A DNA stretch of 64,000 bases from Bradyrhizobium barranii subsp. barranii (GCF_017565645.3 NZ_CP086136.1:6493501-6557500); one strand, 5' to 3'; counted from the stretch's first letter, positions 1-7,275 are shown. Numbers and translations are program-made. The notes: a model not told the origin generated them from the letters alone.

Positions 1-569
1 TTGAGGAACGCGATCACGTCGCTGTTCGCCTCGATGATGTCGGCCGCGTCCTTGTGCAGGTTGACGCGATAGCGCGAGTACGGGTCGGTCGTCGGCGATT
101 CGAAGCGGCTGATATCGCAGTGACCGAGTTGCACCACGGCCATCTGGCGATGCGAGCGCAGCGTCATGATGCCGTCGATGTATTCGAGGAAGATCGTCGC
201 CGCGATCTTGTAGCCCTTGCCATAGCCGGGCTCTTCGATGGTCTTCCAACCGTTGCGGGCGCACGCTTCGGCGCGGATGATGTTCTCCAAGCCGGTCGTC
301 GAGTCGAAGATCGCCGTGGCGTAGTTGTGCTCTTCGTTGACGAGCGCGCCGATGGCTTCGCAGAGGTCGTTGTAGTTGCGGACTTCGATGGTGTCCGCGA
401 CGATGCCCGCCGGGACGCTTTCGCCAGCCGCCGTCTGAATGAACACCGGACGCGGAAACTCCGCAGCCAGCGACGACTTGCCGATCTTCGGCACGCCATA
501 GATCGTGATGATCGGTTGGTCTTCGGCAGCCGACTTCTTCTTGACGCTGCCCTTCAGTGAGATTGCCAT
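1..569 (-). CDS. Phage-type P-loop ATPase, Sak4/AAA_24-like (3' end outside window)
   Basis: This open frame starts at an ATG at 569 and continues for 189 codons off the left edge without a stop, so it is partial only because of the window. Near residue 25 it has a Walker A motif, YGVPKIGKSSLA, followed by a phrase of the type FPRPVFIQT and an acidic strand AIFDSTTGLE that fits Walker B. This is the layout of phage nucleotide-binding proteins of the AAA_24 family, which includes Sak4-like recombination ATPases. A GGGGAG ribosome-binding site overlaps the stop region of the upstream winged-helix gene 12 bp away, so the two form one leftward operon. The exact role (single-strand annealing or recombination) is inferred. 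Confidence 0.7.
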   Translation of the reverse strand, partial: MAISLKGSVKKKSAAEDQPIITIYGVPKIGKSSLAAEFPRPVFIQTAAGESVPAGIVADTIEVRNYNDLCEAIGALVNEEHNYATAIFDSTTGLENIIRAEACARNGWKTIEEPGYGKGYKIAATIFLEYIDGIMTLRSHRQMAVVQLGHCDISRFESPTTDPYSRYRVNLHKDAADIIEANSDVIAFL

Positions 570-581
570 GCGGCTCCCCGG

Positions 582-941
582 TTAGTGCTCGACGGCGTCG
601 AGCTTCAAAGTCTTCGTCCAGACAAGCCGGTAGCCGGTGCGATTGATCGTCTCGATCTTCACGGAATGGGGCTCGGTCTTCGACCGGATGCGCGACATGA
701 ACATCGCGACGCTGTGATCCGGGCGATCTTCAGTGCCGTACAGAACGAGCATCGCCATCTCTTTCGTGACGGTGTCGTTCGCGAGCAGAGACAAGAAGAG
801 ATCACGTTCCTTGGGGGTCAACCGCCAGTTGGTGGGCAGAGCGGCGGACGCGCGCATAGAGTTGCGCAGATCGGCGAATCTCTGTTCGAGCGCCCCGACG
901 CGCGCGACCAGTGCCTCTTTCGTTTCGTTAACCAATTCCAT
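582..941 (-). CDS. Winged-helix DNA-binding protein of the prophage-like element
   Basis: The product is about 119 residues. The first ~30 residues (ELVNETKEALVARVGALEQ) look like a short coiled coil. Residues ~40-112 match the OmpR/PhoB effector fold: LTPKERDLFLSLL, then a recognition-helix region ending in SRIRSKT, then the wing IETINRTGYRLVW. No receiver domain is present, so it is not a classical response regulator. I chose the ATG at 941 rather than an upstream in-frame start, because the first ~45 residues of the longer frame are low-quality sequence that overlaps the operator repeats. It is the first gene of the leftward operon and probably acts as an early transcriptional regulator. 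Confidence 0.65.
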   Translation of the reverse strand: MELVNETKEALVARVGALEQRFADLRNSMRASAALPTNWRLTPKERDLFLSLLANDTVTKEMAMLVLYGTEDRPDHSVAMFMSRIRSKTEPHSVKIETINRTGYRLVWTKTLKLDAVEH

Positions 942-1097
942 CCGTCGATACCGCTTGACATCCGTCGCCCATCCGGCTTTATGCCGAATCGGTTGGCAAC
1001 TTTTCCGTGAAACCGCTGAACTTTCGGTAACGGACGGAGTTAGGGATGTCAACGGATCGCAACGGATGAAGAACATAATTCATCGAACGATCCGTCG
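940..1097. promoter_or_regulatory. Left operator/promoter region with CCGTTG-type repeats
   Basis: Between the leftward operon and the repressor gene there are repeated motifs of the form ATCCGTYG: TCCGTCGA at 940, TCCGTCGCCC at 961, TCCGTCGCC at 1090, and on the minus strand a tandem pair ATCCGTTGCG/ATCCGTTGAC around 1047-1068. A minus-strand TTGACA at 1052-1047 with TACCGA 17 bp downstream is a candidate promoter for the leftward operon. A plus-strand TTGACA at 955-960 is a second candidate. The same motif recurs on the other side of the repressor, so these are probably repressor operators. Binding is inferred. Confidence 0.5.
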
Positions 1098-1177
1098 CCG
1101 GACATTGGTAACAGGGCATTTGGGTCGTCGAGTGGCGATCCCGAGACAGCTAGTTTAGAGATTAAGGGGCTATCGGA

Positions 1178-1906
1178 ATGGTGATCAGCAAAGTGCGTAG
1201 GGGGTTGGGAATGAAGTCGCGAGCAGATGAGAAGCGCGCCAAAGCGCATCCGGCGCTCGAAACCATCAAGGCGAGGATTGCGGAACGTCTAGTGGCCGCC
1301 GGACTATCGGGAAGAGAGGCTTCGGTTCGAGCGAAGTTGGGACTCACATACGCGAACGACATCCTTTCGGGACGTTCGCTCAATCCAACACGCGAAACAC
1401 TCGCTAAGCTTGGAACTGTTTTAGACACCGACGCAGACTATTTCTTCGGGACTCAGGCCAGCCCACGAAACCTTCCCCCTTCCAACCCACTCCCAATGCG
1501 TGAGTCGGCCGCGCCGGAAGCGCCCTCGCCCGCTGGAACGATTCCATTGTTCCAGATCGGCTTGACCGATCCTGATGGCTTCTTCCCCCTGAGGCCGGAT
1601 CGTCGGACAGCATGGACCTCGTCGGTCACTTCGAGTCGCGATGCCTACGCCATCACTGTTCCCGACGACTGCATGGCTCCGCGCTACCGAATCGGTGAAG
1701 TCGTCCTCGTGAGCCCGAGCAAGCCCGTGGTGCATGGAGGCTTCGCGCTAGTGCGGCAGACTGACGACCGCGTTGCGATTCGTCAGATCGTCACCATCGC
1801 AACCGACAAGATCACAGTGCGGTGCCTCAACGGGGAAGCCGACATCGACATCCCCCGTTCCCAGGTGAAGGCGCTGGAACGCATCATCGGTTCTTGTGAA
1901 TTTTAG
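1178..1906 (+). CDS. Phage-type repressor: HTH plus S24/LexA-like C-terminal domain
   Basis: The 242-residue product has a Cro/C1-type helix-turn-helix at about residues 25-75 (SGREASVRAKLGLTYANDIL), a Pro-rich linker to about residue 120, and a C-terminal domain of the LexA/S24 fold. The catalytic positions are altered. Where self-cleaving repressors have a Ser in the G/D-S-M-x-P motif, this protein has DDCMAPRY. Where the general-base Lys is expected, it has VAIRQIV. It may therefore not autoproteolyse. Two starts are possible, ATG at 1178 and ATG at 1211, each with a G-rich stretch upstream. Its place between divergent operons that share CCGTTG repeats makes it the likely immunity repressor. 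Confidence 0.8.
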   Translation: MVISKVRRGLGMKSRADEKRAKAHPALETIKARIAERLVAAGLSGREASVRAKLGLTYANDILSGRSLNPTRETLAKLGTVLDTDADYFFGTQASPRNLPPSNPLPMRESAAPEAPSPAGTIPLFQIGLTDPDGFFPLRPDRRTAWTSSVTSSRDAYAITVPDDCMAPRYRIGEVVLVSPSKPVVHGGFALVRQTDDRVAIRQIVTIATDKITVRCLNGEADIDIPRSQVKALERIIGSCEF

Positions 1907-1930
1907 TTTGAATTAGTTCGATTGTTTTGT

Positions 1931-2010
1931 CCGTTGCCATCCGTCGCAATCCGTTGACATAACGGATAGAAGCCCATATGGTCCGTTGCTGCTCGGGAGA
2001 GGCAACGGAC
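1931..2010 (+). promoter_or_regulatory. Right operator/promoter of the prophage-like element
   Basis: Three decamers stand in direct tandem (CCGTTGCCAT, CCGTCGCAAT, CCGTTGACAT; 1931-1960), followed by an inverted AACGGA. The third decamer contributes TTGACA (1954-1959), and TATGGT (1977-1982) lies exactly 17 bp downstream, which makes a good sigma-70-type promoter. Just after it, GTCCGTTGC (1981-1989) and GCAACGGAC (2002-2010) form a perfect 9-bp inverted repeat. The operator-like units therefore overlap both the -35 box and the start of transcription, as expected for a repressor-controlled early promoter. Confidence 0.6.
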
Positions 2011-2414
2011 CATGCAAAGCATCAAAATTAGTAGTTTTGGAGTCGCCCTACGCTGGGGCGGTTGACGACAATGTCGCCTATGCGCGGCGTTGCTTGAAGG
2101 ATTGCGCACTGCGCGGCGAGAGCGCCCAGGCGTCGCACCTTCTGCTCACTCAAGTTCTCGACGACACGAAGCCGGACGAGCGCGCGCTGGGGATCGCGCT
2201 CGGTCTCGCTTGGCGATCCGTCGCCGCATACTCGGTCTTCTACACGGATCGCGGATGGTCGAACGGCATGAGAGCGGCGCTCGATAGCGCCATCCTCGAA
2301 AACCGCCCGTTCAAGCTTCGCGCCTTCGGCCGCGTGCAGTTTCCGAGCCGCTTCTTTCTGCCGCTGAACATCTATGAGGCCGTGGATCGCACGAAGGCTC
2401 CCGCCCATGCGTGA
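1986..2414 (+). CDS. DUF7768-like phage protein; 5' end unclear, possible frameshift
   Basis: The body matches a phage family recognised by the motifs VVLESPYAGA, CALRGESAQASHLLLTQV, LDDTKPDERALGIALG, then YTDRGWSNGM. Its function is unknown, although the fold resembles nucleoside 2-deoxyribosyltransferase-like proteins. The only in-frame starts are TTG at 1986 or CTG at 1989, which lie at or before the predicted transcription start. An ATG at 2012 with a GGGAGAGG ribosome-binding site 9 bp upstream reads MQSIK and then leaves frame. Removing one A from the AAAA at 2024-2027 would give MQSIKLVVLESPYAG, the expected family N-terminus. It is therefore either frameshifted (real or a sequence error) or uses an unusual start. 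It overlaps the next gene by 8 bp. Confidence 0.65.
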   Translation: MLLGRGNGPCKASKLVVLESPYAGAVDDNVAYARRCLKDCALRGESAQASHLLLTQVLDDTKPDERALGIALGLAWRSVAAYSVFYTDRGWSNGMRAALDSAILENRPFKLRAFGRVQFPSRFFLPLNIYEAVDRTKAPAHA

Positions 2415-2772
2415 GCCCTGCCCCAACTGTAGCGGCGATTGCGGCTCCGCGAACCCGCCCGTTTTCAATTGCCCGATGGATGGCGGCTCCGTGAAGCCCA
2501 GCGTGTCCTATGACGACTATCTCGCGCTTCTGCGCGCAGAGGCCGCGTTGAGCGAAGGCGACACGATGGTCGCTCGCCGCCATATCGCGACGCTCGAACA
2601 AGTCGGCATCCGTGACGAGATCGACGCGGTGATCCGCGCCGGTCTGTACGACGACGCGATCCATCGCATGCGTCTCTTCACCCATCCGAAATACCCGAGC
2701 GATGACGCCTGCGCGGCGCACGTCGGCAACGTCCACCACTTTCGACCGGCCAAACAAGGGAGCCTTCTGTGA
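2407..2772 (+). CDS. Hypothetical protein with N-terminal CxxC motifs
   Basis: The gene starts at an ATG at 2407 that overlaps the end of the preceding gene by 8 bp, and its stop overlaps the GTG start of the clamp gene. The product has about 121 residues. Its N-terminus has closely spaced cysteines (CPNCSGDC, then FNCPM), which suggest a small zinc-binding knuckle. The rest is probably helical, with a middle part of the type LLRAEAALSEGD. No family is recognised. Translational coupling on both sides argues that it is a real gene of the rightward operon, co-expressed with the sliding clamp. Confidence 0.6.
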   Translation: MREPCPNCSGDCGSANPPVFNCPMDGGSVKPSVSYDDYLALLRAEAALSEGDTMVARRHIATLEQVGIRDEIDAVIRAGLYDDAIHRMRLFTHPKYPSDDACAAHVGNVHHFRPAKQGSLL

Positions 2773-3923
2773 AGTTCAAGATCAACCGTGACACTCTCGC
2801 CGACATTGTAACGCGCGGCGTATCCAGCGCACCGAAGAACTCGCCCGCCGTGATCGCGAACAACGCGCGCATCATTGTGCAGGATGGCGCGATCTCCATC
2901 GCCACGACCGACTTCGAGATGATGGTCGAGGCGACCGGCGCGTGCGAGGTCGAGACCAACGGCGCGACGACCGTCGATGCGATGAAGCTGAAGGCCGTCG
3001 TGGATCGTCTGCCGAAGGGCGTCGATGTCACCTTCACGATGGACACGGCGAAGTACGAGCTGATCGCCAAGGCAGGCCGGTCCCGCACCACCTTCCCGAC
3101 GCTCGCCGCTGAAGACTGGCCTGCTCGCGACTACGCCATGGACGGCGCACAGTTTGCGCTCGAAGGCTCCGATCTCGTTCGGCTGTTCGGCCATACCGCC
3201 CAGGCGCTTTCGACCGTTCCCAACTCGCCGATGCAGGGCGTCTTCCTCCATGTCGCCGACGACGGCAAGCGGCTCGCCGCCGTTGGCACCACCGGCACGA
3301 TCCTGTTCAAGGCGACCGTCCCCGCGCCGGACGGTGCCGACGACATGCCGATGAACGACAACCGCCCCGGCGTGATCTTGTCGGCCGAGACCGTCAACGC
3401 CGTGCTGCGACTCTATCGCAGCGCCGACGTTGTGAACGTCATCGTCAACGCCAACTCGGTCTTCTTCTATACCGACGCGACTCGCTTCTGCTCTTCGCTG
3501 TTGGTCGGCACCTATCCGAACTACCTGCCGCTCGTTTCGAGCCCGGCGGCCGAGAGCATCGTCGTCAGCCGCGAATCGTGCGCGAGCACCGTCGCTCTGC
3601 TCGAAACCTTCGCCTCGAAAGAATTGGGCCACCGCTTGCAGTGCGCCGGTTCGGAAGACGGCTTCGTGATCGCGGTCGGCAGCCAGACCGGCGGCAGCGT
3701 TGACGTTGTCGAGGCGACGATCAACGGCGAGATCGCTGCGTTCGGCATCAACGGCATGTTCATGAAGACGATGCTCAACTCGTTCCGGGCGAGCAGCATT
3801 GCGCTCCATCCCGATCATCGCAACCGTCGCATCATGTTCCAGGCGGATGACGAGCATCTGACCGGCGTCATCGCCATGATGAACATCACGACCGAACTCG
3901 CGTCGGGTCCGAAGCATGAGTAG
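2769..3923 (+). CDS. DNA polymerase III beta subunit-like sliding clamp (element-encoded)
   Basis: The 384-residue product has the length and layout of a bacterial DnaN ring subunit. It starts MKFKINRDTLADIV, has an ATTDFEMM segment where clamps have ATDLE, TTFPTLAAEDWP where clamps have F-x-L-P-x-x-DFP, and three repeated domains. The C-terminus HLTGVIAMMNIT replaces the usual end with VVMPMR and carries a ~12-residue tail. Clamps close the polymerase onto DNA as a dimeric ring. A second, divergent clamp in a prophage-like element suggests that the element loads its own processivity factor or redirects host replication proteins. The GTG start at 2769 overlaps the previous stop. Confidence 0.8.
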   Translation: MKFKINRDTLADIVTRGVSSAPKNSPAVIANNARIIVQDGAISIATTDFEMMVEATGACEVETNGATTVDAMKLKAVVDRLPKGVDVTFTMDTAKYELIAKAGRSRTTFPTLAAEDWPARDYAMDGAQFALEGSDLVRLFGHTAQALSTVPNSPMQGVFLHVADDGKRLAAVGTTGTILFKATVPAPDGADDMPMNDNRPGVILSAETVNAVLRLYRSADVVNVIVNANSVFFYTDATRFCSSLLVGTYPNYLPLVSSPAAESIVVSRESCASTVALLETFASKELGHRLQCAGSEDGFVIAVGSQTGGSVDVVEATINGEIAAFGINGMFMKTMLNSFRASSIALHPDHRNRRIMFQADDEHLTGVIAMMNITTELASGPKHE

Positions 3924-4407
3924 GACCCGTGACCGCGCCAATCGGCGCACGGTGACGATGCCGGACCGCGTCGGCCCTCATGTGAAGCTTGTCTTCGCAG
4001 AGATGGCGCGGCTCCGCGTCACCTATGACGAGACCGAGGAAGGTTCTGGCGTCCGCCGCGCTTCGATCAAGGCGTGGCGGCGCAAGAATAAGCCGGGGCT
4101 CGAGTCCCTCGAAGCAGTGCTCGGCTTCCTGGGGTGGGACTTCGTCGCGGTGCCCCGCGCGAAGGTTCTGCCCGAGGAAGTCCGCGCGGAGCTTCAGCCC
4201 ATCGCCGACAAGCTCGGCCTGACCATGCCGCAGACGGTGACGGCTCTGATCGAGATCGTCACCGGCATCCACGAACGCTTCCCCTTCCTGCGCGACCCGA
4301 CTGCGGTTCGGCCGGTGCGCTTCAAGGGCAAGCGAAAAGAACGGCCGACGATTCACCCCGACCAACACTCGCTCTTGCAGGAAGCACCGACCAATGTCGC
4401 CCACTGA
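3916..4407 (+). CDS. Small DNA-binding protein with helix-turn-helix
   Basis: The 163-residue product overlaps the clamp gene by 8 bp. Residues ~25-75 look like a Cro/C1-type helix-turn-helix: a helix FAEMARLRVTYDETEE, a turn, then RASIKAWRRKNKPGLESLE and VLGFLGWDF. The C-terminal part is basic and Pro-rich (KGKRKERP). It is probably a regulator of the same rightward operon. The family is not recognised beyond the DNA-binding fold. Confidence 0.6.
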   Translation: MSRTRDRANRRTVTMPDRVGPHVKLVFAEMARLRVTYDETEEGSGVRRASIKAWRRKNKPGLESLEAVLGFLGWDFVAVPRAKVLPEEVRAELQPIADKLGLTMPQTVTALIEIVTGIHERFPFLRDPTAVRPVRFKGKRKERPTIHPDQHSLLQEAPTNVAH

Positions 4408-4606
4408 CATCAACGACATCACCACCCAGCGCATGATCGAGGCGTGCAGGTCGCGCAAAGCGAAGCCGGACATCGACTCCGTCGCGCTCGCTCTGCTCGA
4501 TGCTCGCTTCCGCGCGTTCGAGATCACCATGCGGATTGACGCCGTTATCGCTGGGGTGCGGGCCGTCCGTAGCACCGTCGCCCTTCCCGTCTTGGATGTC
4601 GCCTGA
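4394..4606 (+). CDS. Hypothetical small protein
   Basis: This is a 70-residue product of unknown function. The ATG at 4394 overlaps the end of the previous gene by 14 bp, and the TGA at 4604-4606 shares its last base with the next ATG. The protein is mainly helical by appearance (DSVALALLDARFRAFEITMR) and has no motif I recognise. The evidence for a real gene is the stop/start coupling. Confidence 0.5.
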   Translation: MSPTDINDITTQRMIEACRSRKAKPDIDSVALALLDARFRAFEITMRIDAVIAGVRAVRSTVALPVLDVA

Positions 4607-4845
4607 TGGCGAGCCGGGTCGCGCACAACTTCGCGTGGCTTGGAGACTGCCGCCTGATCGGCGGGCAAGTCTTCGTTGCTCGCCCCAAGCCTGCCTCGCG
4701 CCTCGAAAACGAGGCGCTGAAGGAACAACTTCGCCGGGACGCAGTCGATCCGGCGAAGGCGGAAGAGCGTCGCGTCGCGCTGGCGGCGAAGCAGGCCAAG
4801 CGCATGCGCAACGTCGTCGTCGAGATCAGGAGGAAGCGGCCATGA
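4606..4845 (+). CDS. Hypothetical small basic protein
   Basis: The product is 79 residues. The N-terminal half has a short strand pattern (GDCRLIGGQVFVARPK). The C-terminal half is a highly charged helix rich in Arg, Lys, Glu and Ala (AEERRVALAAKQAKRMR). It starts on the last base of the previous stop and overlaps the next start by 4 bp (ATGA). A nucleic-acid-binding role would fit the charge but is only a guess. Confidence 0.5.
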   Translation: MASRVAHNFAWLGDCRLIGGQVFVARPKPASRLENEALKEQLRRDAVDPAKAEERRVALAAKQAKRMRNVVVEIRRKRP

Positions 4846-5060
4846 GTTGGACTCGTGCTGCCCGCGTGCGCCGCATCCGCGACACGCTCGAATGTGGGAT
4901 GGACCGCGCCGTCGAGATCGAGCGCGGCACGTTCCTGCTTGACTACCTCGACCGCGCGAAGGCGCTCGGCTCGAACGATGGTCTGACCGACGTGCTGCGC
5001 GAAGTCGTGCTCGACCAATATGCAATCCGTGGAATCGACCTGGGGAAGATCAATGGGTAA
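4842..5060 (+). CDS. Hypothetical small protein
   Basis: The product is 72 residues and starts at ATG 4842 with a strong AGGAGGA ribosome-binding site at 4828-4834. It overlaps the preceding gene by 4 bp and the following gene by 8 bp. The sequence is mostly charged helix (RIRDTLECGMDRAVEIERG, then LLDYLDRAKALG). No family is recognised. Confidence 0.5.
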   Translation: MSWTRAARVRRIRDTLECGMDRAVEIERGTFLLDYLDRAKALGSNDGLTDVLREVVLDQYAIRGIDLGKING

Positions 5061-5298
5061 GAAATACGATGCGCTCCTCGTCGAGCACGTCAAGTTGCAA
5101 GAGCGGTTCAAGGTCATCGACGAAGTGAACTCGATCCTTCAGGCGAACATGACGCCCGGCGAATACTTAGCGAAGATCGCGCTGGCGCATCTTTGGGAAC
5201 TGCTGGGTGCCGAGCATCAGACCGGCGCGTCTCAGGCGCTTCGCGATCTGATCGCGGAGCGCGACGCCCTGAAGCGCGCGATCAAGAGCGCGTCATGA
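5053..5298 (+). CDS. Hypothetical small coiled-coil protein
   Basis: The product is 81 residues from the ATG at 5053. I prefer this start to an in-frame ATG 33 bp upstream because it keeps the 8-bp overlap typical of this operon. The N-terminal segment YDALLVEHVKLQERFKVIDE and the C-terminal segment LIAERDALKRAI look like coiled-coil helices. Function is unknown. Confidence 0.5.
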   Translation: MGKKYDALLVEHVKLQERFKVIDEVNSILQANMTPGEYLAKIALAHLWELLGAEHQTGASQALRDLIAERDALKRAIKSAS

Positions 5299-5522
5299 AG
5301 GCCGCCAACGACAATCGACCCATCGGCAAGATTCCTGCCGATGGCGAGATCACAATCGAAGTGCTCGAACGCTGCCTAGACCGGCTTGCAATCGCCATGG
5401 AGCGCGCGCCCCAAGGCGGCGAGGTCTATCTGCCGATCTTCGAACGGCTTGAGGCCGAGATCGAGACGAAGAAGGCGAGCGAGTCCACGATGGCTCGCGC
5501 GCTCCGTCGCGTCAGACGATAG
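5295..5522 (+). CDS. Hypothetical small protein, last gene of the rightward operon
   Basis: The product is 75 residues. Its ATG at 5295 overlaps the previous stop by 4 bp. It contains AANDNRPIGKIPADGEI followed by a helical region with EVYLPIFERLEAEIET. It ends 11 bp inside the 3' end of the convergent integrase gene. No family is recognised. Confidence 0.5.
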   Translation: MKAANDNRPIGKIPADGEITIEVLERCLDRLAIAMERAPQGGEVYLPIFERLEAEIETKKASESTMARALRRVRR

Positions 5523-6867
5523 CCGGGTCGAACGGATACACGATCTTCATCAACTCTTCCTGATACAGCTTCAGCGATCCGCCCGACCCGTACTTCTCGC
5601 GGTCGATGCTGTGCCCCATCAGAATCTTCCGCAGTTCGTCGTCGATCCGGCCTTCCTTCAGGCGATCCTCGAACGTGTGCCGGAAGCCATAGAGCGTTTC
5701 CTTGCCGGTCGGCTGTAGCTTGTTCTCCTTGAGGAAGCTGTTCACGGTCGCCGACAGCGTGTTGCCATTCTCCCGGTAGCGCTCGAAGCCGTCAGGGTGG
5801 AGCTTCATCGCTTCGAGCGCGACGCCCACCAATGGGATGCGGCGGACCGACGACACGGTCTTCACTTCATGCGGCTCGTCAGGATCGAACGAAGGCTCGA
5901 CAAGGATGTGCGGCACCTTGTCGTGAAGCTTGATGCGTTCTTTCCGCAGGTAGCGTAGCTCGATTGGGCGAGCGCCGGTCTCGATGCAGACCAAGACGAT
6001 ATGGCGCGCGTCGGCGTTCAGGCCCGCGAGCGCGCCGGGTTTCAGGATCACGTCGCGCACCCACTCAATCGGGAACGGCAGACGGCTCTTCTTGAACTTC
6101 TGATTGAAGGTCAGGCCCTCGAATGGATTGGGCCTACCCTCGACGCCGATATGGGCGAAGTAGCGCTTGTAGAGAATGCTCATGTCGCCCATGCGGCGCT
6201 TGCCGAGCGAGGCCGACTTCTTCGCCGCCTTGGCGTCCTTCGGCGCGATCATCCCCTTGAAGTGGTCGTGCATCTTCTTGGCGTGGTCGCGAGTGATGTC
6301 CTCCATCGCGAGGTCTTCGCCGACGACCTTGGTGAAGACTTCGATGGCGTACCGCTTGACCTTCTTCCACGACTTCTTCTGCTCTTCGCTCTTGCCGACG
6401 ATCTCGACGGCCGCGATCTCATTGCAGTAAATCTCGAAGGCTTCGCTGACCTTGACCCTTGGCCGATCCACGCCGCCCAGGACGGCCGTCTCGACCGCCA
6501 CCGGCGTCCGCAGGTCAGAGATCGCAGCGAAGCGCCTGACGAGGTCTTCTATGGGAAGCTGCGCCACTTCCACCGCCGGGCGGTAGGCGAACCCAAGAGC
6601 CTCTGCACGGGCTCGGGAGACCTTGTGAGCGGCCATCGCCGCGTCGGTCTTGCCGTCCGTGAGCATGGACGCCCATAGGACGTTGTCGGCTTCTTCGAGG
6701 ATGTCCCGCTGCGCCCTGGCCTTCGCCAGATCGTCCGTCTTGAGCGATTGCCGGATCACCGGCGCACGGTCTTCGAGATGCACGACGACCTTCGGGACTC
6801 GCCGCCAGTAGTAATAGACGCCGTCCCGCAAGAGCAGAAAGCGATCCTGATTTTCCTGCCTTACCAA
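5512..6867 (-). CDS. int: Tyrosine recombinase (integrase)
   Basis: The 451-residue site-specific recombinase has an N-terminal arm-type domain (LLLRDGVYYYWRRVP), a central core-binding region, and a C-terminal catalytic domain. Catalytic residues are visible in order: Arg in CIETGARPIELR near residue 300, the second Arg box in GFRHTFEDRL near 395 (the first His of the usual HxLRH is replaced), His in ILMGHS, and the nucleophilic Tyr in SLKLYQEELM near 436. The start is TTG at 6867, preceded by GGGGAG. It is transcribed away from tRNA-Leu and ends against the last cargo gene. It should catalyse integration at the tRNA 3' end and excision of the element. Confidence 0.9.
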   Translation of the reverse strand: MVRQENQDRFLLLRDGVYYYWRRVPKVVVHLEDRAPVIRQSLKTDDLAKARAQRDILEEADNVLWASMLTDGKTDAAMAAHKVSRARAEALGFAYRPAVEVAQLPIEDLVRRFAAISDLRTPVAVETAVLGGVDRPRVKVSEAFEIYCNEIAAVEIVGKSEEQKKSWKKVKRYAIEVFTKVVGEDLAMEDITRDHAKKMHDHFKGMIAPKDAKAAKKSASLGKRRMGDMSILYKRYFAHIGVEGRPNPFEGLTFNQKFKKSRLPFPIEWVRDVILKPGALAGLNADARHIVLVCIETGARPIELRYLRKERIKLHDKVPHILVEPSFDPDEPHEVKTVSSVRRIPLVGVALEAMKLHPDGFERYRENGNTLSATVNSFLKENKLQPTGKETLYGFRHTFEDRLKEGRIDDELRKILMGHSIDREKYGSGGSLKLYQEELMKIVYPFDPAIV

Positions 6868-7012
6868 GGTGCGCTCCCCGCCCGTGTATCACAGAACATA
6901 TCCCGATCTGTATCACAGAAAACACGAAAACAGAAAGAGAAAGAGCCGGAAACGCGCCGCGAGGATTTCGCTTCGATTTCAATCGGATAGCAATTTGGGA
7001 GAGAGATGTCCT

Positions 7013-7097
7013 TGGTGCGCTCGGAGGGACTCGAACCCCCACGATTTTACTCACTGCCACCTCAAGGCAGCGCGTCTACCAATTCCGCCACGAGCGC
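7013..7097 (-). tRNA. tRNA-Leu (anticodon GAG), CCA encoded
   Basis: The 85-base sequence folds as a class II tRNA with a 7-bp acceptor stem (GCGCTCG/CGAGCGC), a D-loop of the GGTAGACGCG type, and anticodon stem CTGCC/GGCAG with loop TTGAGGT, which gives anticodon GAG. It has a long variable arm and a T-arm with GGTTCGAGTCC. Discriminator A and CCA are encoded (7013-7016). It is the likely attachment site of the neighbouring element, since integrases commonly use tRNA 3' ends. Confidence 0.95.
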
Positions 7098-7275
7098 TTT
7101 GGGGATGCCGGCTTAGGGCTTGAGGCCTGCCGGATCAACGGCGCCGATCTAACAAATCCATCAGAGGGGTACAAGCCTGCAAAGGCCCAGAATTCCACAA
7201 GCTTGGCAGGAAAAATCCGGACCCCTGCCCGGATCGGCCCTATCGAGGGCCCCGGCCCGGCCGGCTACCCCGGGG

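Larger units (their letters stand above)
1..7013. mobile_element. Right part of an integrated prophage-like element next to tRNA-Leu
   Basis: The stretch from the window's left edge to the 3' end of tRNA-Leu carries a tyrosine integrase at its tRNA-proximal end, a phage-type repressor flanked by divergent operons, a phage-type ATPase, its own sliding clamp and a run of small overlapping genes of unknown function. No structural, packaging or lysis genes are visible, so whether it is a full prophage, a remnant or an integrative element cannot be decided here. The 3' end of tRNA-Leu is the likely attachment core. The second att copy would lie left of position 1, outside the window. Confidence 0.8.
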
